DNA from: STC-54 sp964504665
GTDB lineage: Bacteria > Patescibacteriota > Microgenomatia > Daviesbacterales > UBA10151
Reading direction: 5' to 3'
Length of the DNA stretch: 64,000 nt
Assembly (NCBI GenBank): GCA_964504665.1
Contig: CAZDEH010000003.1
Location: 1 to 64,000 of the forward strand
In this document: piece by piece, positions 8,789 through 16,603 of the stretch
Layout of the letters: every line of letters starts with the position of its first letter
How positions within the stretch are numbered: position 1 is the first letter of the stretch
Position numbers and translations under genes: made by a program
The notes under the pieces: generated by a model
The model's database searches: none
What the model was told of the DNA's origin: nothing
The model's input: only the letters and a program-made list of their open reading frames with translations

Positions 8789-9823
8789 TTATCGCGTTTC
8801 TGCAACGCTATCATCAGATCTCCCTAACCCAGTAATTTCCTTCAGCCTTTGAGTAGCTAAAGTAAAAGATTTGCTGTCTCCATCCATTCCAAAATGATAG
8901 GTATATGTATTTGCTGCAAACAGAGTTTTATTTTCCGACCTCAATTTCCGAATTTCATGACTAGTCGGTTCATGTTGTAGAATTTTATTTAAACAAAACC
9001 ATTCATCGATTATCTCCCTCTCTGACGTACAATAATGTTTGCCTATACGGTTTCTCAACTTCTCCAGTTGGGCTTCTTTTTTTGGAGTAACTGAGTGAAC
9101 ATGTTCTGCAAAGACTTTTTGGTCTCGTAAAACACCAATACAGACACCACTTATTCCTTCGTGTTTACTATGATCACGTTGTAATCTGGAACTAGAAACA
9201 CCTCCTGTGTAGAGTAAATCCCCTAAACAATTGGCTATCTTTGTATAACTTGTATTTAGTTTAATATAATTAGACCTTACACTCCCTCTTAACTCGAAAA
9301 ATCCTTCCAAAAAACCCCATATGTAATCAGGATTTGTATAAATCCAATTATGCTTATTAACTAAAGTTTCAGTCCACAAAGAACGCCTGAGATCACCAAA
9401 AGCTATAGCTAAAGATTTTGAATAGAAAATTGCATTATCTCTCATTAAATATACATTAACTCTGAACAAATCCTCCACGACCGACTGAAAAGTTTCTAAC
9501 AGTTCTTTGTTTGAGCTATAAACTTCTACATTATACCCCCTATTTCCAAGTGCAACATAACCACCTCCAGAGACTAAACCTACTAACCAAGCTAACTTGC
9601 GTGAAGGTGTTAGTACCTCTGGGTAAATTATTTTTGACATAAAATGCCTTTCCCGAGTCAAGTCTGCTCTCTTTAATGTATTGGATACACTATAAACACT
9701 TTTATAACGAAACCTTTCCTGAAGTTCTTCTAATGAAGATAGCTTCCTAATTTCCCTAGCTTTATATTGTTCAATTTCTGTTCTGACAAACTGTCTTAAT
9801 GCATCTGCTCTTTCTTTTGACAT
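8789..9823 (-). CDS. LAGLIDADG-fold protein with degenerate catalytic motifs, copy 2
   Basis: A 344-residue protein. An N-terminal winged-helix-like region (LSSLEELQERFRYKSVYSV) precedes two LAGLIDADG-type helices: LAWLVGLVSGGG at 77-88 and IWGFLEGFFELRG at 168-180. The position of the metal-binding acid is Gly in the first and Arg in the second, so cleavage activity is doubtful. The C-terminus (TYTYHFGMDGDSKSFTLA) matches its upstream paralogue (TTFSYHFG...FSVA). WhiA, a regulator built on the same fold, shows that such proteins can be recruited to DNA binding. It lies 6 bases after the paralogue's stop and just upstream of rpmB. It is not embedded in an intron or intein, so a regulatory role is my inference. 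Confidence 0.75.
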   Translation of the reverse strand: MSKERADALRQFVRTEIEQYKAREIRKLSSLEELQERFRYKSVYSVSNTLKRADLTRERHFMSKIIYPEVLTPSRKLAWLVGLVSGGGYVALGNRGYNVEVYSSNKELLETFQSVVEDLFRVNVYLMRDNAIFYSKSLAIAFGDLRRSLWTETLVNKHNWIYTNPDYIWGFLEGFFELRGSVRSNYIKLNTSYTKIANCLGDLLYTGGVSSSRLQRDHSKHEGISGVCIGVLRDQKVFAEHVHSVTPKKEAQLEKLRNRIGKHYCTSEREIIDEWFCLNKILQHEPTSHEIRKLRSENKTLFAANTYTYHFGMDGDSKSFTLATQRLKEITGLGRSDDSVAETR

Positions 9824-9829
9824 AGATTT

Positions 9830-10897
9830 TTATCTTTCCTGATCTTCAATTATCCTTTCCAAATTAACTCTGGCAACACTAAATTTTCCCTCTCCGAAAT
9901 GGTAAGAAAAGGTTGTAGCAGAATGCTCAATAATACCTTTTTCTCTTAAGTTTTCTATAAATGGAATTGTAGGTAGTTTGCCTCTTTGTTTTAAACTGAA
10001 TTCTCTTACCAATAAATATTGTTCAACCAACTGTCCCTCTGATAATACTCTAGTATAAGGTGTAGGTAACTTGGCTTCTACTAAGGATAAATTTCTATAG
10101 TAATTAAGTTTTTCTTCTTTTTCAGGGCAAACAGAATGAACATATTCGGCAAAAAATTTTAAATCACGGAGATTGAGAACACCTAATCCACTAATGCCTC
10201 CACTCTCCGTTTGCGACATAAGTAATCTCGGTCTTGCAATATTAACTCTTTGGAAAAGTTCAGCCATAAAATTAATGTTGTTTGGATAGTTTGTTGAATA
10301 AACAAGTCCTTTTCCGTATTGTAAATACATACTAGTTTCAAAAACAGCTCGAATAAAACCCCAGATATACTCGGGATTAGACATAATCCAGGAATGTTTT
10401 ATGGCAACTGTATCCGACCAATGATCCTTACGTAAATCTCCTAAAAATCGTGCAGATGGACGATCATAAAATCTGGCTAGCTCATATTGACGACCTTTTT
10501 TATCTGTTCTAATATCAATTCTTGCCATGTCACTCTGAAAGAGTTCTTCACCGACATTCTGAAATTGGGCAATCAGACGAGGATTAAACGTCGGTATTGA
10601 AATTGCTCCGCTTGATCGCTGTACTGTTCCCTCCTCCGATAATAAACCTATCATCCAGGCTAAATTATAAGAAGGTGAGATCCTGGTACCAAACTCTACT
10701 CTAGCTAAACGTCTTTGTTCTACTAACCCTTCAGATCTCAATATATTGTAAACCGAGGCAAAACCGCGATAACTAAACAATAACCCCAATTCATCAGGAG
10801 TTGACAGGTGATTGATTTCTCCACTACGGAGTCTATTGATTTCTTCTCTAGAAAAATCTAGTAATGCTTCTCTTCTAAATTTTCTCTCTGGGTTCAT
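9830..10897 (-). CDS. LAGLIDADG-fold protein, copy 1
   Basis: 355 residues from the ATG ending at 10897, which has an AGGAG box 10 nt upstream. A longer frame would overlap the preceding gene. Layout matches the downstream paralogue: a wHTH-like start (LSTPDELGLLFSYRGFASVY), a first LAGLIDADG helix (LAWMIGLLSEEG, 79-90, acid retained as Glu), a second degenerate helix (IWGFIRAVFETSMY), the shared DLKFFAEYVHSVCPEKEEKL segment, and a C-terminal TTFSYHFG motif. Identity to copy 2 is clear but not high, so the duplication is old. One acid remains, so nuclease activity is unlikely but not excluded. Its place in an operon with a ParB-like gene suggests DNA binding. Confidence 0.75.
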   Translation of the reverse strand: MNPERKFRREALLDFSREEINRLRSGEINHLSTPDELGLLFSYRGFASVYNILRSEGLVEQRRLARVEFGTRISPSYNLAWMIGLLSEEGTVQRSSGAISIPTFNPRLIAQFQNVGEELFQSDMARIDIRTDKKGRQYELARFYDRPSARFLGDLRKDHWSDTVAIKHSWIMSNPEYIWGFIRAVFETSMYLQYGKGLVYSTNYPNNINFMAELFQRVNIARPRLLMSQTESGGISGLGVLNLRDLKFFAEYVHSVCPEKEEKLNYYRNLSLVEAKLPTPYTRVLSEGQLVEQYLLVREFSLKQRGKLPTIPFIENLREKGIIEHSATTFSYHFGEGKFSVARVNLERIIEDQER

Positions 10898-10937
10898 ATT
10901 TTCAAATCTCCTGAGGTAAAAGGATGCGCCTGATATA

Positions 10938-13151
10938 CTATCGTCCAGTGCGGGCGTCTTTTTGTGCATCTTCAAGATCTCGGTCAATTCTAATCACTCT
11001 TAACAAACGATTTTGCTCTTCTAAAAATACTATACGTTCTTGTTTATCTTTAATTTGTGCAATAATATCAGGATAACCCCAACCAAATTTACCAATCACT
11101 TTCATTGCTTCACTGAGACTATTTAAATTAGTTGGTGAGATACTACCATAATCCAGGTCGTAATTTTGAATAGCATCAACAAAAGGTCTTAAGTGAATAC
11201 CAATTTCCCGCTGTAATCTTCGGTTAAGCTCGTCAAGCCGTCTTTTCTCATTCTCTCCCTCGCTAATAATTGGTTGTTCTATGATGTCTGGTCTTGTAGT
11301 GGGCAAAGGAGTTCGCATCTCAGGTGGTCTAACAGGAACTTGCTGAGAAGGTGCTGAAGGAACAACTGCTACTATTGGTTTTTCCGGTACTGAAGCAATT
11401 GGTTTTGGTGGAATTGCAGCTTTTGCACTACGCTCATCTCTTTCTTTCTGTTTCGCTAATGCAAATTTTATCGTCATCAGACCACCTTCTTCAATAACCT
11501 CTGATTGCAAATCACGGTCAAGCTTCGTTAAATCTTGGATTCTTTGTTGGATTTCTCTCACTTCTTGCTCATTTAATACCACGCCTCGATCCCTTATCGA
11601 AAAGTTTCTCATGATATACCGGTAAATCATTTGACCCAATAAACTCCCTGTGCCTGCTCTAGTATCTGTAAAAGAGTGCTCTACTAAACGGTCCACAAGA
11701 TAGCTATTTTGCTGTACATTAATACTCTTTCTTCTCTCCATATAAACTACTTCTAATTGTTGTTTAGCAAAATTCAAATCACCTACAGTTATCGATGAGA
11801 AAACAGACCTTTGATTACTTTTTAACTTTCCGATTGCTTCATCGATCGTGACTGCATCAACACCCCGTTGAACTAATGCTCCGCGGTTTGCTACCAGATT
11901 TTCAATAAATTGACTCGTTTGCATAATCTGCTTATTGGCTTCGATTATATTACGGGCTATTGTTGCTGGTTGAACAGATTTAAAATCCATAACAAATCCC
12001 AGGCGTTCAAGTAAATTAACTTCAGTGGATGTTAAATTATCAGCAGGTTTTTTTGAAACTTCCAAATATATTCTTCTTAACAACTTTCGGTTATAACCCT
12101 TTTTTACTTCACTATATTTTTGCACTGGCTGTTCTGCTGCAAATACCTCCGAAACTTGTGATAAATTTAGTCTTTGATCTTCCAGGATGGCTGGCACGTT
12201 ATCAAACAGATTTTCTCTCTGCACAGAGTCAACCACTTTCCCCAGAGAGGTAAGGATAGTTCTGGCGAGCTCGTCTCTTACCCTTTCCCGACTAGTACCC
12301 TCGGGAACAGATGCTAATTTCTTCTCTATCTCTGGTGTGTGTAACATACCATATATATTGCGGATTGCAGCCTGTTCGCCACCGATCGCTGGTGAAAGTT
12401 TTGCTACTAATTCAAGTGCTGCTCTAGCCACGTTAAAGCTTCGCAAATTGGATAATTGGATAACTTCCGCCATTTCCAGAAAAGCTTGTATTATCCTCTG
12501 TTTTTGTTCTTGTGTTTCATTCACCAAAATAGTTTCTTTTTTCAGTTGAGTCTCAAGTATACTTGGAGCGAGTGAACTTTTGGTAGCCAGAAATCCAAGG
12601 GCGGCTGTGGCTGAATATTGAGCAGCAATCTCAGGTCCAACCATATTATTCCAACCATTCATCAGGTGACCAGCAATTCTACCCGGAACTATTTCTTGAT
12701 GCGCCCTGGTAGAGGGGATAACAGCGCGCAGATATTGCAGCCAAGTCAGAGCTTGTTGATCGTCGCACTGTTCGTCACGATGGACAACTGTTAAATCATG
12801 AAGGAAAGTTGCTGTCACATCTTTGACTTCAAAAACAAAGTCAGGTTTGGCCCGCTGAATAATTTCTGGATGATCAGCAGCAAATTTGGTACGGTTCAAA
12901 CCGTCAAGTACGAAATAACGAGTGGTCTCTTTCCCATCTGGTAAAGGTGTTAATACCCTCACTACTTGAGGCTTATCCCAAGCCTCAATACTAAAATTAT
13001 GTTCCAGACGGTTATAAATTTCTGGACTAATAATATTTGCAGCCGGATTTCCTCTAACTAATTCCAGAGGGTCAACGGCAAATATTCTTCCGTTCTCCGG
13101 ATTTTGATATCCTTCTGTTTTATTTTCCTTACTAATATCTGGTGAAGCCAT
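10938..13151 (-). CDS. Large protein with N-terminal ParB/Srx-like domain
   Basis: 737 residues from the ATG ending at 13151, just after a -10 box. Residues 25-100 look like a ParB/sulfiredoxin-like domain: VDPLELVRGNPAANIIS, then YFVLDGLNRTKFAADHPEI, where DGLNRTKFA sits where ParB has its DGhHR phosphate-binding motif. The middle is long and helical with coiled-coil character. Residues 580-650 are Pro-rich (KPIASVPEKPIVAVVPSAPS), and the C-terminus is again coiled coil. ParB-fold domains bind CTP in partition proteins and ATP in relatives, but the ligand here is unknown. No ParA partner or centromere-like repeat is nearby. First gene of the operon with the two LAGLIDADG-fold proteins, rpmB and tgt. 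Confidence 0.7.
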   Translation of the reverse strand: MASPDISKENKTEGYQNPENGRIFAVDPLELVRGNPAANIISPEIYNRLEHNFSIEAWDKPQVVRVLTPLPDGKETTRYFVLDGLNRTKFAADHPEIIQRAKPDFVFEVKDVTATFLHDLTVVHRDEQCDDQQALTWLQYLRAVIPSTRAHQEIVPGRIAGHLMNGWNNMVGPEIAAQYSATAALGFLATKSSLAPSILETQLKKETILVNETQEQKQRIIQAFLEMAEVIQLSNLRSFNVARAALELVAKLSPAIGGEQAAIRNIYGMLHTPEIEKKLASVPEGTSRERVRDELARTILTSLGKVVDSVQRENLFDNVPAILEDQRLNLSQVSEVFAAEQPVQKYSEVKKGYNRKLLRRIYLEVSKKPADNLTSTEVNLLERLGFVMDFKSVQPATIARNIIEANKQIMQTSQFIENLVANRGALVQRGVDAVTIDEAIGKLKSNQRSVFSSITVGDLNFAKQQLEVVYMERRKSINVQQNSYLVDRLVEHSFTDTRAGTGSLLGQMIYRYIMRNFSIRDRGVVLNEQEVREIQQRIQDLTKLDRDLQSEVIEEGGLMTIKFALAKQKERDERSAKAAIPPKPIASVPEKPIVAVVPSAPSQQVPVRPPEMRTPLPTTRPDIIEQPIISEGENEKRRLDELNRRLQREIGIHLRPFVDAIQNYDLDYGSISPTNLNSLSEAMKVIGKFGWGYPDIIAQIKDKQERIVFLEEQNRLLRVIRIDRDLEDAQKDARTGR

Positions 13152-13159
13152 TGGGGGGC

Positions 13160-13188
13160 ATTTTAGCACTACATATAATATTTTTCAA
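13160..13188 (-). promoter_or_regulatory. Sigma-70-type promoter of the ParB-like operon
   Basis: On the minus strand a TTGAAA -35 box, 17-nt spacer and TAAAAT -10 box preceded by TGC. The -10 lies 8 nt before the chosen ATG (13151), with no Shine-Dalgarno sequence between, so the mRNA is probably leaderless. This decides the start codon. Confidence 0.7.
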
Positions 13189-13245
13189 GTACAACTACAT
13201 CCTATCGCTATATACATCAAAATTGCTTTTAGGTAAAATGATGGA

Positions 13246-13908
13246 ATGGATCCAACTATTTTTGCCGGAGCAATTGTTATTTTACTTTTTTCAGTTATAG
13301 TCCATGAAGTTATGCATGGTTTAGTGGCTTTAAAGTTTGGTGACAGGACAGCCCAAAATGCTGGCAGGTTAACTTTAAATCCACTCCCCCATATTGATCC
13401 TATAGGCACAATTCTGGTACCAACCATACTTATATTATCAGGATTATTACTTCCAGGTGGTAATAGTTTTATTATTGGGTGGGCCAAACCTGTACCAGTA
13501 AATCCGTTAAATTTCTCCAATTTCAGAACAGGCGAGTTGTTTGTATCTTTAGCAGGCGTCGGATCAAATTTTGCTTTAGCTATTTTTGCTGCTATAATTT
13601 ATCATTTGTTTATCCTCTTGTTACCTCAAGCAATCCTTGAATTACTAAAATTTACCGTTACAATTAATCTACTTTTAGGTATATTTAATTTATTGCCTAT
13701 TCCTCCTCTTGACGGGTCAAAAGTTCTCATGTCCAGATTACCAACAACATTAGCTATCCAGTATCAAAGCATTGAAAGATATGGCATGTTTATATTGCTA
13801 TTCCTTTGGTTTGTCCCAATTGGAGGAATACCAATCCTAAGTCTAATTATAGGTATTGCAGTTAGTACAATTAATTTAATCTTAAGAGTTCCTTTAAGGC
13901 TTTTTTGA
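13246..13908 (+). CDS. Site-2-protease-family (M50) membrane metalloprotease
   Basis: A 220-residue integral membrane protease. The zinc motif HEVMH is at residues 20-24 in the first helix. The second metal site LLPIPPLDGSKVL has the family's NxxPxxxLDG pattern near residue 146. Five or six hydrophobic helices are present and no PDZ domain, so it belongs to the small M50 group related to SpoIVFB/Rip rather than RseP. These enzymes cleave membrane-spanning substrates such as anti-sigma factors. The gene stands alone and divergent from the ParB-like operon. An AGGTAAAAT -10 box ends 6 nt before the ATG. Confidence 0.9.
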   Translation: MDPTIFAGAIVILLFSVIVHEVMHGLVALKFGDRTAQNAGRLTLNPLPHIDPIGTILVPTILILSGLLLPGGNSFIIGWAKPVPVNPLNFSNFRTGELFVSLAGVGSNFALAIFAAIIYHLFILLLPQAILELLKFTVTINLLLGIFNLLPIPPLDGSKVLMSRLPTTLAIQYQSIERYGMFILLFLWFVPIGGIPILSLIIGIAVSTINLILRVPLRLF

Positions 13909-13917
13909 GACTAAACT

Positions 13918-14238
13918 TTAATTTTTTCTCAGTTCATGAGCAATAACTGGAATTTTTCCAATATCTTTCAACTTTTTCTCATGCTCAAAAACAGTTTCAT
14001 CTACATGTTCAGCAAACTCTAGAATAGTATCAGCTTTTTCATTTAATTCTTTAAATTTATCACCAAATTTTCTTTCAATTCTTTTAATATCATCTTTGAC
14101 TTCTTGCATATCTTCTTTAATACCGCCAACATCCTTTTTAATCCCTTGAACATCAACTTTTACTTCTTGAATATCATCTTTAGAAGCCACAGCTTCTATT
14201 AGCCTTGTTACTAATTTAGTAATATCTTTATCATTCAT
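13918..14238 (-). CDS. Coiled-coil protein with heptad repeats
   Basis: 106 residues dominated by repeated helical units of the type IKKDVGGIKEDMQEVKDDIKR, i.e. an uninterrupted coiled coil from about residue 18 to 75, with an N-terminal MNDKDITKLVTRLIEAVASK segment. Such short stalk proteins are abundant in CPR genomes. Their function is not established. A decayed relative may lie at 31917-32237. The gene converges on the M50 protease gene. Confidence 0.65.
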   Translation of the reverse strand: MNDKDITKLVTRLIEAVASKDDIQEVKVDVQGIKKDVGGIKEDMQEVKDDIKRIERKFGDKFKELNEKADTILEFAEHVDETVFEHEKKLKDIGKIPVIAHELRKN

Positions 14239-14417
14239 AAATACATTTTAGTTTTAACTTTCCAAGAACACAATCTAGTACTAATAGATCAAATTACTTC
14301 AATTATTAATAACTACTTGAATAGCCCTTTATGAAGCCTTAAACATAAGTCTAAATCATAAATTTAGGCACGATTTTGAGCATTTTTAACTTGACAAGAA
14401 ACTTAATAATTGTTAGT

Positions 14418-14678
14418 ATTAAGATGTCCGAAAGGACAAGTAGATGGTCCGCCTTAGGCGAGACTCCCTACGAGGTACGTTAAAAGTTTGAGGATTACAT
14501 TTTTCCTCCATCGTTAATAAACTTTGGAGATCCGGAGTGTCCCGGCGTAAAGTCGGACCAGGATTTCCACCTGAAAGTATTAGGGGAAAAAACCTCAAGC
14601 CACGGCTGAGTAGGGTGGAATTATTTTTTTTATTTTGAATTCTGCCCAGTCCCTCGAAACTTCGAGGGGCTGGTTTTT
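14418..14678 (+). ncRNA. Unclassified structured RNA ending in an intrinsic terminator (T-box-like features)
   Basis: About 260 nt with dense complementarity and no convincing reading frame. An outer stem TTAAGATG pairs with CATC-G-TTAA (14509-14517). Inside or nearby are hairpins GTCC-GAAA-GGAC, CGCC-TTA-GGCG, GAGG...CCTC, and GTCC(C)G...CGGAC. GGGTGGAATT (about 14613-14622) can pair either with upstream TTCCACC or with downstream AATTCTGCCC, the latter overlapping the terminator arm, so a switch is possible. GGACAAGTAG near the 5' end and AGTAGGGTGGAA near the 3' end resemble stem I and the T-box sequence of T-box leaders, but the ACCGCG part is missing and no synthetase gene follows. It is not tmRNA, RNase P RNA or SRP RNA by their core motifs. 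Confidence 0.55.
14646..14678 (+). terminator. Intrinsic terminator upstream of tRNA-Thr
   Basis: CCAGTCCCTCG and CGAGGGGCTGG form an 11-bp stem (one G-T pair) around a 6-nt loop, followed by TTTTT. This is one of the strongest terminators in the window. It ends the structured RNA 55 nt before the tRNA gene. Confidence 0.85.
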
Positions 14679-14733
14679 GTATTATCAGCTTCCAGTTCCC
14701 AATCAACCAACTTTTTGTTAAAATATACACTGT

Positions 14734-14805
14734 GCCGATGTAGCTCAGAAGTAGAGCAGACGCTTTGTAAGCGTAAGGTCGAGATTGCGATATTCTCCAT
14801 CGGCT
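14734..14805 (+). tRNA. tRNA-Thr (anticodon TGT), structurally atypical
   Basis: The 7-bp acceptor stem GCCGATG/CATCGGC, D stem GCTC/GAGC and anticodon loop TTTGTAA are clear. Three departures from the norm are visible. The D-loop is AGAAGTA, so G18 is replaced by A. The T-loop is TGCGATA, so T55 is replaced by G. The 53-61 pair is T-T and the 27-43 pair is G-A. CCA is not encoded. It may still be functional, because the A18/G55 change also occurs in tRNA-Arg at 52109-52181. Alternatively it is an early-decay copy. Confidence 0.85.
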
Positions 14806-14864
14806 CAGACTTATGGTTATTTTAGTATCTTGATATTTGTGTTTTATTTGGGTAACATATAATT

Positions 14865-15500
14865 ATGCGTCCTGCCTTTTATGATGATCTTCAATATAAA
14901 CAAAAACAATCAGAGATTATCCATAAATATTGGCAAAATGGAATATATAACAAGTTAGTAAAACCCTTAGAAATCAGATACTGTAAAAACATTAGCTGCA
15001 ATTCTCCTTTTAAAATTAAGCCTTATGGAAAGAAAATATATTGTAGTTCTAGGTGCGCTGCCATTATCAATAACATAAATAGATTTCGAAAAATTGTTTT
15101 TTGTAGAACATGTAATAAACAATTAAATCGATCTAATCGGGTTTACTGTTCTGTAAAGTGCCAGATGATATATCAACATAAAATCCTAATAGAAGATTGG
15201 CAGAAAAAATCAATTGATGGAAATCCAATTTTAAATACTAAAAATATATCAAGACATCTTAAGCGCTTTTTACTAGAAAAATACGGAGAAAAGTGCTTAG
15301 CTTGCGGATGGGATAATATTAATCCCCTAACTAATAAAGTTCCTTTGGAAATAGACCATATAGACGGAAATTCTAGTAATAATAAGGAAGGAAATTTGAG
15401 ATTACTTTGTCCTAATTGCCATTCATTAACTCCTCATTTTAGAAACCTAAACAAAGGTAACGGAAGAGCCTGGAGACAAAAACAATCCAAAATAATATAA
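14865..15500 (+). CDS. HNH endonuclease with N-terminal zinc fingers
   Basis: 211 residues. Two short zinc-binding modules at the start (CKNISCNSPF then YCSSRC; CRTCNKQL then YCSVKC) precede an HNH domain: CLACGWDN, then the core EIDHIDGNSSNNKEGNLRLL, then CPNCH. This is the phage/mobile type of freestanding HNH homing nuclease. It sits between an atypical tRNA-Thr and a tRNA-Thr-like remnant, suggesting a mobile segment placed at a tRNA gene. No RuvC domain is present, so it is not IscB or IsrB. Confidence 0.88.
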   Translation: MRPAFYDDLQYKQKQSEIIHKYWQNGIYNKLVKPLEIRYCKNISCNSPFKIKPYGKKIYCSSRCAAIINNINRFRKIVFCRTCNKQLNRSNRVYCSVKCQMIYQHKILIEDWQKKSIDGNPILNTKNISRHLKRFLLEKYGEKCLACGWDNINPLTNKVPLEIDHIDGNSSNNKEGNLRLLCPNCHSLTPHFRNLNKGNGRAWRQKQSKII

Positions 15501-15506
15501 TTTTGT

Positions 15507-15571
15507 GGCAAGCTGGCATAACTAAGTGATAAGAACAGCAGTTTGTAACAGTCCGATCCCGACATCAACAG
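15507..15571 (+). pseudogene. tRNA-Thr-like remnant
   Basis: The segment contains a D-loop-like TAAGTGATAAG, the exact anticodon loop TTTGTAA of the upstream tRNA-Thr, and a CGATCCC T-arm end, in the correct order. The anticodon stem is mispaired and half the T stem is missing. It looks like a decayed tRNA-Thr(TGT) copy. A CTGAGCGGAGCGAAAGG repeat follows directly. Confidence 0.35.
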
Positions 15572-15610
15572 GGACAGGATCTCTGAGCGGAGCGAAAGGT
15601 TCTTATTCTG

Positions 15611-15838
15611 TTAGGAGACTCCTATATTACACCCTAAAACTTCTGACAGAATCTTAAAACAATCAGCCCTTAATTGTCTTACGTATCCTTGACGGATCAT
15701 ATAAATTAATACTTCTGAAAGACCCTGATTACTTAATCGTTCATCAATAACTTGAGCATCCCCTCTAACCCAAGCATCTTTGATGACCTGATGGGATATT
15801 GGTAAATAAGACCATTCTGTGCTTATTTCTTTTTTCAT
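15611..15838 (-). CDS. Hypothetical protein, 75 aa
   Basis: A small soluble, mostly helical protein (KDAWVRGDAQVIDERLSNQG, then LSEVLIYMIRQGYVRQLR). It has no known motif. It is tucked between the tRNA-like remnant and tRNA-Thr(GGT) on the opposite strand. Amino-acid composition is that of a real protein, but no function can be offered. Confidence 0.45.
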   Translation of the reverse strand: MKKEISTEWSYLPISHQVIKDAWVRGDAQVIDERLSNQGLSEVLIYMIRQGYVRQLRADCFKILSEVLGCNIGVS

Positions 15839-15888
15839 AAAATATGTTTCTGGTTAATTTTATCAGAATTTGATAAAATTTTCCCACT

Positions 15889-15960
15889 GCCGACGTAGCT
15901 TAGTGGTAAAGCACTTCATTGGTAATGAAGAGACCATGGGTTCGATCCCCATCGTCGGCT
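15889..15960 (+). tRNA. tRNA-Thr (anticodon GGT)
   Basis: A canonical cloverleaf: acceptor GCCGACG/CGTCGGC, D-loop AGTGGTA, anticodon arm CTTCA-TTGGTAA-TGAAG, T-arm ATGGG-TTCGATC-CCCAT, discriminator T. CCA is not encoded. Confidence 0.96.
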
Positions 15961-16012
15961 CCAACCTTAAAACTTATTGAATTTCTATCATTTATATGTA
16001 TATGATTAACTT

Positions 16013-16588
16013 ATGCATGGTTTTACTGCCTTACCTTTAGTTATTATTTTAGTCATTGCTGGTGTTGTGGGTGTTGGTTGGTACACATTCTCAGCTAACC
16101 AACAAGCTAAAGTTACAGTTTCTCCCAGCATTAAGCCTACTGTTCTATCAACACCCAGTCCAACATTAACTCCTACATTTACTCCCAAACCCACTTTAAA
16201 ACCTACTATCAAATTAAGTCCTACGCCTTCCCCGAGTCCCTCTCCTACACCAACTCCTACACCTACCCCAACTAGCAGTTCACAATCATCGGGTTGTAAT
16301 ACAAGTACTGATTTAGGAAATTTAACAGTTAATATTCAACCAAACTCAGGTGAGTCATTAGTTGGAGATGCCTCAGTAAATATGAGCAACGGTAGCGGTG
16401 ACTGTGCCGGAAATGATTCCAGACTGCCTTACACACAGATTATCCGTCAAGGATCAACCTCAATTACATTCCCCAGTTTTAGACCAGGGAAATTCCATAT
16501 CCAGGTTGGCTATCATGGGAATAATTATGACAATGATGTAAATATAAACCCAGGGGATAATTCAATAACTGTGACGGTAAATAATTAG
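16013..16588 (+). CDS. Membrane-anchored extracytoplasmic protein with Pro-Thr linker
   Basis: 191 residues. One N-terminal hydrophobic helix (LPLVIILVIAGVVGVGWYTF) is followed by a roughly 70-residue Pro/Thr/Ser-rich linker with SPTPSPSPSPTPTPTP repeats, then a small beta-rich domain (about 95 residues) containing two Cys. The layout indicates a protein tethered to the membrane with a folded domain reaching outwards. The domain is not recognised, although a carboxypeptidase-regulatory-like or Ig-like fold is plausible from FRPGKFHIQVGYHGN. It follows tRNA-Thr(GGT) closely and converges with the regulator gene. Confidence 0.7.
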   Translation: MHGFTALPLVIILVIAGVVGVGWYTFSANQQAKVTVSPSIKPTVLSTPSPTLTPTFTPKPTLKPTIKLSPTPSPSPSPTPTPTPTPTSSSQSSGCNTSTDLGNLTVNIQPNSGESLVGDASVNMSNGSGDCAGNDSRLPYTQIIRQGSTSITFPSFRPGKFHIQVGYHGNNYDNDVNINPGDNSITVTVNN

Positions 16589-16603
16589 GGGTTCCTAAGG
16601 AAT

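Noticed and set aside
8789..10897. Active homing endonucleases within introns or inteins
   Set aside because: Both are freestanding in an operon, and most metal-binding acids are missing.
14419..14730. Open frame of 103 codons on the minus strand across the structured RNA and terminator
   Set aside because: Residue composition is that of random sequence, and it would cross a strong terminator and many hairpins. The region is better read as RNA.
14865..15500. IscB/IsrB with an adjacent guide RNA
   Set aside because: The protein has only zinc fingers and HNH, no RuvC motifs or arginine-rich bridge helix, so an OMEGA system is unlikely.
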